Origin: a virus
Direction: 5' to 3' (one strand)
IMG/VR virus record: IMGVR_UViG_3300032285_002914
Span: 1 to 27,624 of that record
DNA length: 27,624 nt
Shown here: one piece after another, positions 20,833-27,624 of the stretch
Layout: each line of letters starts with the position of its first letter
Numbering within the stretch: the first letter of the stretch is position 1
Program-made: the position numbers and the translations under genes
Notes under the pieces: generated by a model
Told to the model about the DNA's origin: nothing
What the model saw: only the letters and a program-made list of their open reading frames with translations
The model's database searches: none

Positions 20833-21206
20833 AGCCTGCTCAAAAGGGCTTTCTTTAGCTCAGGACGGGCTTTCTCTGCGACCAGTAGCGTCTGCCCGCC
20901 TCTTTGTATGGATAGAATCTTTTCGGCACGCTTCACTAGCCCGAGGAGTGTCTCTCTGTTCTCAAGCGCCGCCCTCACGAACCTGATCGACGCATCCTCC
21001 GGGCTTTTCATATCCGCCCATGTGCGTTCCATTTCAGCCTTGGCGTCCTGTCCTTCACCGCCATCCATGAACCAAAACGTGACCTGCTCGCGCCCATCCT
21101 CTTTTTGGATTCTGGTGACCGGATCCATGGGCCGTAGCTTGGCGCCATAGGCTGCTGCAGCAGCAGCGACTTTGATATTCGTTGTACCCCAGAAACTCTC
21201 GATCAT
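20829..21206 (-). CDS. Hypothetical tail-region protein, 125 aa
   Basis: The 125-residue protein has an alanine-rich start (IKVAAAAAAYGAKL) then a strand-rich middle (EQVTFWFMDGGEG) and a charged helical end. Its stop overlaps the chaperone start by four bases. It lies between the tail-tube candidate and the chaperone, which is the position of many tail accessory proteins. I recognise no family. Confidence 0.7.
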   Translation of the reverse strand: MIESFWGTTNIKVAAAAAAYGAKLRPMDPVTRIQKEDGREQVTFWFMDGGEGQDAKAEMERTWADMKSPEDASIRFVRAALENRETLLGLVKRAEKILSIQRGGQTLLVAEKARPELKKALLSRL

Positions 21207-21226
21207 TTTAGGATCTCAGGTGAACC

Positions 21227-21238
21227 GCCCTTTCGGGC
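21227..21238 (-). terminator. GAAA-loop hairpin after the tail-tube gene
   Basis: The minus-strand transcript reads GCCC, GAAA, GGGC directly after the stop of the tail-tube candidate. The stem has four strong pairs with a stable GNRA-type loop, but no T tract follows. It may protect the abundant tube message from 3' decay or cause partial termination. Confidence 0.45.
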
Positions 21239-21583
21239 TTAGCTCATGTTAGGGTAGCGGGTGGCGCTGACGTCGACCGTGACGAACGCGTCAGGGCTTT
21301 TTGAGAAGGCCACGGATTCGACCACGATTTTTCCGCCGGTGCTGGTAGCGTTGGCGAGGGTGGTGAGAACGGCTCCGGCCGTTGTGGCGTAGGTTCCGGT
21401 GATTGTGCCGGAAAAGCTGAGAGCGTCGGTCTGATTATAAAGTGCAAGGGCGACGACGTCGCCGGACGCGTTGCGGACTTCCGCTTTCTCGATATTCCTT
21501 GTTTCAGAGAAGTTGGAAACGAGGATTCCGCTCTCTGCGCTCATTCCGAAAGAAAGGCCTGAAGTTCCGATTGTGGTCGCCAT
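21239..21583 (-). CDS. Putative tail-tube (major tail) protein
   Basis: The 114-residue protein is beta-rich and low in charge (ATTIGTSGLSFGMSAESG at the start, and LSFSGTITGTYATTAG in the middle). It fits tail-tube-like proteins in layout, and it lies where a major tail protein is expected, between tail completion and chaperone genes, followed by a hairpin typical of highly expressed genes. At 114 residues it is shorter than usual tube proteins, so a tail-accessory protein is the alternative. Confidence 0.6.
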   Translation of the reverse strand: MATTIGTSGLSFGMSAESGILVSNFSETRNIEKAEVRNASGDVVALALYNQTDALSFSGTITGTYATTAGAVLTTLANATSTGGKIVVESVAFSKSPDAFVTVDVSATRYPNMS

Positions 21584-21601
21584 ATTGCCCTATTTTTTGT
21601 G

Positions 21602-22048
21602 TCAACTCGCTGTCGAGTTTGGATAGGCGATCACTGACAGCTTGAAATTGCGTTTTATGCTTATTTCCTCGTTGTCGGCCTCTGCCTCGCTGCTTTCAAG
21701 TTTTGCGTTGTAGCAGCGGGCCGCACCGATCGCTGTGGTGGCGTTAAGTCTGGCCGTCAGGCTGGTCGTGTCGTAGAACGCCTGAAGGATTTTTGAGCAT
21801 TTTTGCGTGTGCGCCTCGAGTGTTGTGTCGTCATAGCGCTGTTCCAGAATGATTTCGACCGGGACGCTGAACACGCCCGATCCCTGCACGGGTTCTTCGG
21901 TTCCCATCGTCGCCTTGATGACGATCGATGGCGGCTTGTTTTCGGTCAGATCGTGCGACAGGTGGTAACTCTGCCCGGTGACGGTGGAGGAAAGTAGTTC
22001 CTGAAAAGCGCCTTCAATTAGGCGATCGAGCATGGTCACGGCGGGCAT
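21602..22048 (-). CDS. Tail terminator / head-tail completion-like protein
   Basis: The 148-residue protein opens with a helix (LDRLIEGAFQELL) and continues as strands and helices (SVPVEIILEQRYDD, AHTQKCSKILQAFY, ISIKRNFKLSVIAYP). This is the layout of small tail-terminator/neck proteins of siphophages. It directly precedes the tube candidate. The metabolic cassette lies between it and the neck protein at 26732-27031. Confidence 0.58.
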   Translation of the reverse strand: MPAVTMLDRLIEGAFQELLSSTVTGQSYHLSHDLTENKPPSIVIKATMGTEEPVQGSGVFSVPVEIILEQRYDDTTLEAHTQKCSKILQAFYDTTSLTARLNATTAIGAARCYNAKLESSEAEADNEEISIKRNFKLSVIAYPNSTAS

Positions 22049-22065
22049 ATTCTAAACTGTTGTTG

Positions 22066-22680
22066 TCACCAGATCGGGCGAATTGATGGATCAAAAGTGA
22101 CCATCGTTTTGCACCCAGCTCCGCCGTGGGGGAACGTTGGCGTGTAGGAATAGCGCCGGACGCAATCCGGCCAAGTCATTGTCGCTTTTCCCCTGGCTGC
22201 TTTGGAAGTATCAACCGACCGATCGTTGTCCTCGATGATAAAGGTGCAAGGCAGGCCGGAGCCGGCGACATAGTTCACGGCTTCATAAAAGTGCCCTTCA
22301 TCCTCTGCCCCGTCGCCTAGAAAGCACCATACCTTTGATGCGCTGCCCTGTTCTTTGAGCGTGTGCGCGACTCCGGCAGCTATCCCGCACGTCCCGGCCA
22401 GAACGCTGGAAGTGTAAAAATTTAATTTACGGTCAAAGACGAACATGGATCTGCCATCTTTGATCATCTGTTCCAGTGCGTCGGGATCCCCGCCGGCCAA
22501 AAGGTAGTGATAATGGGATCGATGGGTTGAAAAGATCCAATCTCCCGGGCGAATTTCCTTATAGATTTCAATCAGTTGATCTTCGTTTCCACCGCAAAGG
22601 TGGATCAGATAGGGCAGTTTCCCCTGCTCAAAAAGGGCTTTGATCCGCAGCTCAAAATCGATCAGGTCTTGTTTATTCAT
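22066..22680 (-). CDS. E1-alpha-like thiamine-diphosphate (PP) subunit
   Basis: The 204-residue protein matches the dehydrogenase E1 alpha pattern: STHRSHYHYLLAGGDPDAL (51-69), SMFVFDRKLNFY (78-89), then the diphosphate-binding motif GDG (122-124) to N152 in EDND, spanning EAVNYVAGSGLP. It should bind the diphosphate and Mg of thiamine diphosphate. Two things are unusual: it is about two-thirds of the normal 320-370 residues, and in the regulatory/catalytic loop the conserved His of SMH is Phe79 here, with GHG missing in the next segment. It ends the five-gene cassette; the PYR partner is separated from it by the radical SAM gene, with 4-7 bp overlaps. The intact frame argues against a pseudogene. 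Confidence 0.82.
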   Translation of the reverse strand: MNKQDLIDFELRIKALFEQGKLPYLIHLCGGNEDQLIEIYKEIRPGDWIFSTHRSHYHYLLAGGDPDALEQMIKDGRSMFVFDRKLNFYTSSVLAGTCGIAAGVAHTLKEQGSASKVWCFLGDGAEDEGHFYEAVNYVAGSGLPCTFIIEDNDRSVDTSKAARGKATMTWPDCVRRYSYTPTFPHGGAGCKTMVTFDPSIRPIW

Positions 22681-23771
22681 ACAAAGGCGTCATGGCTGTC
22701 GGTTGTCAGTTTTTCAAACAGCGCAACCTTCGCGTGATTGGCGCATTCATGCAGGCAGCTCACGCCGGGATTGAAGTTCTTGTGCCATGCCTTCGCCTCA
22801 TCGCCGAACCATGCCTGACTGAATGTTTGATTCTTCATTGATGCGATCCGGCCGTGATTTGCGTATGCCGTATTATGGCAGGCGTAAATATCCAGATCGG
22901 CGCCGACCACGCAAACGGCCTGAGCATATAGGCAACGATGAAACGGCCGGAGCGGCGACTTGCTTGGATTATCCAGATCGTAAGTCGTATTGATCGTGAA
23001 GTCCTCGTCACAGAATGACTGACATTCCGCAAGCTGTTCACGCACCCTGGTCGCAATCGTGCCGTGATATTCCTTGAAGTTCTGAACATAGACCGGTGAA
23101 AATCGGACGTTGCTGACTCCGCATTCCTTTAACTCTTTTGCGAATGGAACGAGCCCTTCGTAATTATAACGGGTGATAATGAAATTGATTCCAAGATCGC
23201 AGCTTTCAGTCTTCGTGTTTGAAAAGTTTTTTATGTTTTCCATGACCGAATCAAACGATCGATCCGGCACGTTTCGGCTGGCGGCCATTTGTTCGGCGCT
23301 GGTGTAGTCCATGGAAATCCTGACCCACTTGGCGTTGCTCAATACTTCCGCCCGCTCGCCGGTGAGAAGCTGGCCGTTGGTGATGATAGAAAGATCCAAC
23401 CCGGATGAAACGGTCTTCGTCATGATTTGAACAATGTCCCTATGCAGTAGCGGTTCGCCGCCGCCGCTGAACGTCACGGCCTTTGTGCCTATGCTGGAAA
23501 GATCCTCGATCAATTCCATCGCCTTGGCCGTAGGCATGACGTCCCGTTCGTTCATGCTGGTGTGCATTCCTGCTTGCAGGTGTAGATCCGGGCGATCCTT
23601 AGGCCGTGTTGTGCCGTCAGAATAAACGCAAAAACGGCACGCATGATTGCAGATATTTGTCGGCTTGATCCGCACGTAGATCGGGGCCGTGATAATATCG
23701 CCACGGAAGCTGGCGATCTTATCGGGAAACGAAAAGATTTTAAGGTCGCTGTATTTGTTTTGCTTCACCAA
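22677..23771 (-). CDS. Radical SAM protein with cysteine-rich SPASM-type end
   Basis: The 364-residue protein has the 4Fe-4S site CNHACRFC (C41, C45, C48), the SAM-binding GGGEP (103-107), and strands of a partial TIM barrel (LSIITNGQLL at 127-136; GINFIIT 194-200). The C-terminus has C280, C287, C298, C339 and C343, fitting a SPASM/twitch domain for extra iron-sulfur clusters. Such enzymes modify peptides, sugars or cofactors by radical chemistry. The gene lies between the two halves of the thiamine enzyme and overlaps both, so its product probably acts in the same pathway. The substrate cannot be told from the sequence. Confidence 0.9.
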   Translation of the reverse strand: MVKQNKYSDLKIFSFPDKIASFRGDIITAPIYVRIKPTNICNHACRFCVYSDGTTRPKDRPDLHLQAGMHTSMNERDVMPTAKAMELIEDLSSIGTKAVTFSGGGEPLLHRDIVQIMTKTVSSGLDLSIITNGQLLTGERAEVLSNAKWVRISMDYTSAEQMAASRNVPDRSFDSVMENIKNFSNTKTESCDLGINFIITRYNYEGLVPFAKELKECGVSNVRFSPVYVQNFKEYHGTIATRVREQLAECQSFCDEDFTINTTYDLDNPSKSPLRPFHRCLYAQAVCVVGADLDIYACHNTAYANHGRIASMKNQTFSQAWFGDEAKAWHKNFNPGVSCLHECANHAKVALFEKLTTDSHDAFV

Positions 23772-24286
23772 TCGTCCTTTCGTTCGACAAGCATGGTCGA
23801 TCGGCCCCAGCTCAGCCCTTCAAGCGCGAATTTATATTCACCCGCCACATGCGAAGAGTGTGAAAGATCGATGACCGGAAAGTCCACCATGCCCCTGATC
23901 GCTTGGGTGAAGTCCTGCGTATGGGTTGGCCCTGTGAAAAGTGCCTTCTTTTTATTTCCGATGACCACCCTGATGATGGCGGCCGGATAGAATTGCCCGC
24001 AGCTTATCCTGGCCGCAGCGCCTAGATGGTTCACGATTGCGTCCAAGGCGTTTAGAATGAAATCCATTCTTTCGATAAAAACGACGGGTTTTAGTCCTGC
24101 CAGACTTAGGCCGGTCGCCATTCCAACCATAAGATTTTCAGCCACAGGCGTCTCGATCAGTTGAGAATCTGGAATGCGGTTCAGTGTGCCGGCGGCCCGA
24201 CCGCCCACTTTTACGCCGTATCCAATGAACCGGACGGCCGGATCCCAAGCCAAAGTTTCCATGGCTTTCGTCAGCTCAGCTTTCAA
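23765..24286 (-). CDS. E1-beta/transketolase pyrimidine (PYR) domain subunit
   Basis: The 173-residue protein corresponds to the pyrimidine-binding half of E1 beta: 'IETPVAENLMVGMATGLSLA' (44-63), with the catalytic Glu at E50 that activates thiamine diphosphate, and FIERMDFILNALDAIVNH (70-87), then the GPTHTQ segment (119-124) and FPVID. The C-terminal transketolase domain present in usual 320-residue E1 beta proteins is missing. With the PP subunit it would make a minimal PP/PYR enzyme, in general like two-subunit sulfopyruvate decarboxylases, though it is closer to E1 by sequence. It overlaps its neighbours by four and seven bases. Confidence 0.8.
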   Translation of the reverse strand: MKAELTKAMETLAWDPAVRFIGYGVKVGGRAAGTLNRIPDSQLIETPVAENLMVGMATGLSLAGLKPVVFIERMDFILNALDAIVNHLGAAARISCGQFYPAAIIRVVIGNKKKALFTGPTHTQDFTQAIRGMVDFPVIDLSHSSHVAGEYKFALEGLSWGRSTMLVERKDDW

Positions 24287-25047
24287 AGCAGACCCACTTC
24301 TTCCAAAATATGAATGGCGTGGAATGCGCTTCTGGCCATCTGTCCGCGTTCAGTAAGGATCACGTTTTCGGTATCAGCGCAAAGCAGGTGGAAGGCGTCT
24401 TTATTGTGAACGTTCAGGCAGGGCCAGCTCGGCCCGGTGGATGTTCCAATGATCGCTTTCGCCTTGGCGGCCGTGGCTCCGATCCAAGTGACGTTTTTAT
24501 TTTCAAAAGCAGGACAGATCTCGGTCGGCGCCGTTGTGATTACCCGATGACCTTTTGCGACAAGTTTTGAAATTAAAACCGTGAAGTCATCTTTGTTGAA
24601 GTTTGTGAATTGATTCGACAATCCTAGCGAATTGATGACGACGACGTCAAAGTCTTCGGTCATAGGAATGAACGATTCGAGCGCCCAATAATCAAACAAG
24701 AGATCTTCCGTTTTGCGTATTGGATTTTTGACGGCCATCCGGCTGGCCAGTTTTTCAAACCAGCACAAGTGAAACTTTGCAAAATCCAATCTGTCGGGGT
24801 GGCCGTACCAGTAGCCGTCGGATCCCCGCCAGGAGTCGATGCTCTCTTTGGGAGCTTGGTCAATCGTCTTTAGAAATAGCCTGCGTGAAATATCAGACCG
24901 GAGTGCGTCGATTTCCTCGAATCTGCAAAGGTCAGGACTGTAATAGTGCGTGATCTCTAGTTCAGGATTTTGCAGGCATAGGCGGCGCAAAAAGTTCAAC
25001 TGCACCAAATTGTCGCCGAGTCTTAACGCATTGTGCGTGTGGATCAC
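24283..25047 (-). CDS. GT9/heptosyltransferase-like GT-B protein
   Basis: The 254-residue protein begins 'LRLGDNLVQLNFLRRL' (8-23), similar to the GDxL start of heptosyltransferases, and ends with 'IIGTSTGPSWPCLN' (204-217), like the donor-binding segment D-S-G-P/H in GT9 enzymes. Between them are alternating strands and helices. It is shorter than usual (about 320-350), mostly in the N-terminal half. It probably transfers or binds a nucleotide sugar. Its start overlaps the double-glycosyltransferase gene by four bases. Confidence 0.72.
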   Translation of the reverse strand: MIHTHNALRLGDNLVQLNFLRRLCLQNPELEITHYYSPDLCRFEEIDALRSDISRRLFLKTIDQAPKESIDSWRGSDGYWYGHPDRLDFAKFHLCWFEKLASRMAVKNPIRKTEDLLFDYWALESFIPMTEDFDVVVINSLGLSNQFTNFNKDDFTVLISKLVAKGHRVITTAPTEICPAFENKNVTWIGATAAKAKAIIGTSTGPSWPCLNVHNKDAFHLLCADTENVILTERGQMARSAFHAIHILEEVGLL

Positions 25048-26729
25048 GGATTGCGTTCCTTAAAAATCTTTTCTCCCAGCGTGTAGTTTTCTTTGGCGTT
25101 GTGCTTTTTGAATTCTTCGTCCTGCGGTGCACCGGTGAAGAATGGGTTGTTATGTTTGAAGACGACGTCTTTTGCGTCCACGATCACGCCGTCAAATTTT
25201 GCCCTGTGGCTGAATTCGTTGTCGGAAAAGATTCCCGAGCATTGATCGTATTCAGCCGCAAACATGGCGCCCTGATCCTCTAGTCTCGCCCGGGTCATAA
25301 TCGCCATACACAGCAGCTCGTCCTGGCGGTGGCCGTCGCTGATCGCCAAAACCTTCGGCTTACTGGTATCGCCAAGCCTATCGATCAGAATCTGATCCCA
25401 GTGCAGCGGCGGATCCCAATCGTCGGAGCCCTGCACGATGATTTCGCCTTGCGCGACGGCGGCCGCCCTGTTCCAAGCGGCGATGCAGCTCCCCTTGCCC
25501 ATGACCGGCCCCCACGGTTTTAACGTCTTCGCCTTTTCGTCATCGTCGTCGCAGGAAAAGATCCACTCGACGGCCGCCGGATCGGCCGCCTTTTTCATCC
25601 ATAGGATCCGGGCGTTGATGGCTTCCTGCGGTCGCCCACGGGTGGCGTGACAGATTGAGATTTTGACCGGACGAATTTTTCGCCAGCTCGCCCATACGCG
25701 ATCGGCCTCGTCGTTGTCGCCTACGGCACGGCACGCCGCGATGTACAGATCGATGCATTCAAAGTCATAGACCGTGCGCTGGGCGTTCCAGACCGTGACG
25801 CCGGGATCAGATTGAACCATCGCCGACTTGAGATAATGGTACGCCGACGACCAACGGCCGACGGACGCTTCTTCTCGGGCCAGATAGTAAAGAGATTCCC
25901 GGCGGCTGGGATTCATGTGGTGAGCTTTGTGATAAAGCTCGATCCGCTTTTCACGGTCAGGCGTGGCGCTCGCCAAATTGTTCATCGCCTCATAGGCCAG
26001 CGTCGGCTCTTGATCCGGCCAGTGGGCGGCAGCGTTTGACCAGGTGATCGATTCCGTGCGGTTGTTGGATAGGAAAAGTTCCTGCTGGTAGTAGTACGCA
26101 TACTTGCCGGCCTCGCTGAGTTGCGCTTTTAGAATGCGTAGATTCCGATCAGCGCTTCCTTGCTTGTATCCACCGGGGTGATGTTCAACCCAGACGGCCT
26201 GCTCGCCGACTGAAGTGAATCCCGGAAGCGGTAATAGCGCCTCGTGCACGGCGTAGTTCCACCGGCCCGTCCATCCGTTGTCGGTTTTCTTCACCATCCG
26301 TTCCCGTACTGGGGTCAGCTTGGCGTTTAAAACCGCATAAACTCCGGCATAGATGCCGACCTTTGGATCAGATTCAAACGCCGCTACGGCCCGTTTAAAC
26401 GCGTTTTTTAGGTCTTTATGGGGCAGGTCATCGCAGTCGATCCACACGGCATAATCCCCGGAGCAGGCGTCCAGTGCTTTGTTGCGGGCGGCTGCAAAGT
26501 TATCGATGTGCGGCCAATCGGCGCCTGCCGGTGCGTTGTGATATTCCGTGATGACGGCCCCGGCCTTTTCAGCGATCGCCCGGGTGCCGTCGTCCGGCCG
26601 GGATCCCTGCGCCATGCACACGACCATTTCATCGCAGAACGGTTTGAATGCGGTCAGACAGCGTTCCATGAATTGCGCCTCGTGCCCGGCGATCATGTAA
26701 ATTGAAATTTTAGGATTTCGGGTGGCCAC
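25044..26729 (-). CDS. Two-domain family 2 glycosyltransferase with TPR-like middle
   Basis: The 561-residue protein contains two glycosyltransferase folds. Domain 1 (about 6-190) starts ISIYMIAGHEAQFMERCL and has the metal/donor site WIDCDD (96-101). Residues about 195-350 are helical repeats resembling TPRs, with 'AYEAMNNLASATPDREKRIE' in this part. Domain 2 (about 355-555) starts ISICHATRGRPQEAINARI, with CDDDDE (393-398) and GSDDWDPP (434-441). The protein would transfer two sugars or act processively on one target. It is the first gene of the cassette, immediately after the neck gene (two bases apart), and is the largest of the five. Confidence 0.86.
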   Translation of the reverse strand: MATRNPKISIYMIAGHEAQFMERCLTAFKPFCDEMVVCMAQGSRPDDGTRAIAEKAGAVITEYHNAPAGADWPHIDNFAAARNKALDACSGDYAVWIDCDDLPHKDLKNAFKRAVAAFESDPKVGIYAGVYAVLNAKLTPVRERMVKKTDNGWTGRWNYAVHEALLPLPGFTSVGEQAVWVEHHPGGYKQGSADRNLRILKAQLSEAGKYAYYYQQELFLSNNRTESITWSNAAAHWPDQEPTLAYEAMNNLASATPDREKRIELYHKAHHMNPSRRESLYYLAREEASVGRWSSAYHYLKSAMVQSDPGVTVWNAQRTVYDFECIDLYIAACRAVGDNDEADRVWASWRKIRPVKISICHATRGRPQEAINARILWMKKAADPAAVEWIFSCDDDDEKAKTLKPWGPVMGKGSCIAAWNRAAAVAQGEIIVQGSDDWDPPLHWDQILIDRLGDTSKPKVLAISDGHRQDELLCMAIMTRARLEDQGAMFAAEYDQCSGIFSDNEFSHRAKFDGVIVDAKDVVFKHNNPFFTGAPQDEEFKKHNAKENYTLGEKIFKERNP

Positions 26730-26731
26730 GT

Positions 26732-27031
26732 TTAAACCTCTCGAAGTCCCAGCACGTAGCTGCCGATCGACGTATCCAAAGACGCCACCCGATAGCTGAC
26801 CGAATTAGCCAAAAGAATCGAACCGATCTCCGGAGCTGCTGAAATGGCGGTGACGTCGATGGTGAACGTTGAATTCAGATCCAAATCGTAACCGCCCAGC
26901 GCAACGTTCTCATTTCGTGAGATTGTAGACAGGATCCCGGTGACGCTTGTGGATCCGATGGTGGCGGCGGTTCCGATCTGAATGTAAAGAGCCGCCAGAC
27001 TCTCTTTCAGGCATTCAGTGAATTCAGACAT
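26732..27031 (-). CDS. Neck / head-tail joining protein
   Basis: The 99-residue protein has a helical N-terminus (FTECLKESLAALY) and a beta-rich rest, ending 'SVSYRVASLDTSIGSYVLGL' (77-96), a pattern of small neck/joining proteins that close the head and bind the tail. It follows the major capsid gene, with the terminator-like hairpin between. The role is inferred from position and layout. Confidence 0.65.
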   Translation of the reverse strand: MSEFTECLKESLAALYIQIGTAATIGSTSVTGILSTISRNENVALGGYDLDLNSTFTIDVTAISAAPEIGSILLANSVSYRVASLDTSIGSYVLGLREV

Positions 27032-27053
27032 TTGAGGATTTCTTAAAGTGGAA

Positions 27054-27083
27054 AGGGCGGTGAGCCTTTCAGCCCACCGCCCT
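27054..27083 (-). terminator. Strong hairpin after the major capsid gene
   Basis: The minus-strand transcript pairs AGGGCGGTGGGC with GCTCACCGCCCT around a six-base loop TGAAAG, twelve pairs with one mismatch. Only a few T residues follow. It lies 11 bases after the capsid stop and probably gives partial termination or stabilises the capsid message, allowing capsid to be made in excess of downstream genes. Confidence 0.7.
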
Positions 27084-27094
27084 CCCCGAGTGAA

Positions 27095-27624
27095 TTAGCT
27101 TCCGTTGATACGCACGAGGCTGTTGGTCTCGCCGGCTTTCACGCCGTAGATCAAGGCATAGGTGCGTTGCAGCTGGCCGGTGAACACCGAATATGCCTCA
27201 CGCACTTGGATCGAAAGTCCGGTGCGGGGTTCCGTCACCACGCTGATGTCTCCGGGGATCGGGACGCCAGTGGGGATTTCGGGAACGCGGGCTGCGATCA
27301 AGAGCGCTTCACGCTGGGCGAAGAATCCGCCGAGGGTGATGCTGTTGGAAGGCACCGCGCTGTACATGTTGATGTTAAACCCGGCAACGGATCCGATTCC
27401 GGCCGTGCGGGCCTGTTCACCGGAGATCTGAGCGTTCGCCACGATGGTCGAATCATTCAAGAGACGGCCATAGAACGAAGGGGCGAGAACCGCGTACCGA
27501 TCGTGCTGGGGAACGTTTGCGTTGTTGAGGGTGATTCCAGCCGACACCACGGAGGCGTAGCTGAAGGTTGCCGAGCTCTGCGTGAGCGCGGAGGTGAAGC
27601 TGCTGGAAGTGACGAGCGCGAGCA
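27095..27624 (-). CDS. Major capsid protein, C-terminal part (cut by window edge)
   Basis: The frame is open through the right edge and ends at 27095; 176 codons are present. It contains 'QHDRYAVLAPSFYGRLLND' (from about residue 40 of the visible part), then 'GSVAGFNINMYSAVPSN' and the C-terminal 'AYSVFTGQLQRTYALIYGVKAG'. These fit the A/P domain end of HK97-fold coat proteins of the P22-like type. GTG/ATG codons inside the visible part are not starts. The hairpin following the gene and its place before the neck gene agree with a coat gene. Confidence 0.82.
   Translation of the reverse strand, partial: LALVTSSSFTSALTQSSATFSYASVVSAGITLNNANVPQHDRYAVLAPSFYGRLLNDSTIVANAQISGEQARTAGIGSVAGFNINMYSAVPSNSITLGGFFAQREALLIAARVPEIPTGVPIPGDISVVTEPRTGLSIQVREAYSVFTGQLQRTYALIYGVKAGETNSLVRINGS

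Noticed and set aside
22066-24286. The thiamine-enzyme genes as decaying pseudogenes
   Set aside because: Both frames are intact, keep the key GDG/N and Glu residues, and overlap neighbours by a few bases, as real coupled genes do.
1-27624. CRISPR array, diversity-generating retroelement or insertion sequence
   Set aside because: No regularly spaced repeats with unique spacers, no reverse transcriptase and no transposase were seen.

Overview
The window is a continuous piece of a temperate tailed double-stranded DNA phage genome. It carries an integrase beside a tRNA-derived attachment site, a replication and recombination block, a lysis cassette, and tail, neck and capsid genes around a tape-measure protein, which fits a long-tailed phage with a fairly short tail. 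A gamma/beta-type lipoprotein pair beside an M15 endolysin points to a Gram-negative host, but the host cannot be named from the sequence. Nearly all genes lie on the minus strand and many overlap by four bases (ATGA or GTGA), which implies long, translationally coupled transcripts.

Layout. 1-8670 (minus): DNA metabolism. This holds a primase/RepA-type helicase, an MT-A70 DNA adenine methyltransferase, HTH proteins, a RecB/Cas4-like nuclease, a likely ssDNA-binding protein, a second small nuclease and many small proteins. 8820-10620: the lysogeny module. It has the attP-like 3' end of a tRNA gene, a plus-strand tyrosine integrase, an excisionase-like HTH gene overlapping the integrase tail to tail, and two divergent ribbon-helix-helix (RHH) genes with symmetric promoters and two arrays of operator-like repeats. 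10600-13574 (minus): an HTH protein, a phosphoesterase, a MazG-like protein, the M15 endolysin, overlapping spanin-like genes, small membrane proteins and a small lipoprotein. 13571-21583 (minus): fibre-like and other tail genes, the tape measure, tail-assembly chaperones with a canonical -1 frameshift site, and a tail-tube candidate. 21602-27624 (minus): a tail completion protein, then a five-gene metabolic cassette, then a neck protein and the C-terminal part of the major capsid protein.

The most unusual part is 22066-26729. Inside the morphogenesis operon, between neck/capsid and tail-completion genes, are five tightly coupled genes: a double-domain glycosyltransferase with a helical middle, a GT9/heptosyltransferase-like protein, the pyrimidine-domain half and the pyrophosphate-domain half of a thiamine-diphosphate E1-type enzyme, and a radical SAM protein with a cysteine-rich C-terminus. 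Together they look like a pathway that makes and attaches a modified sugar or other group to a surface or virion component. I do not recognise this combination from any described phage system.

The attachment site has phage genes on both sides, so this is probably the unintegrated (circular or virion) form of the genome. Terminase, portal and DNA polymerase genes are not in the window.
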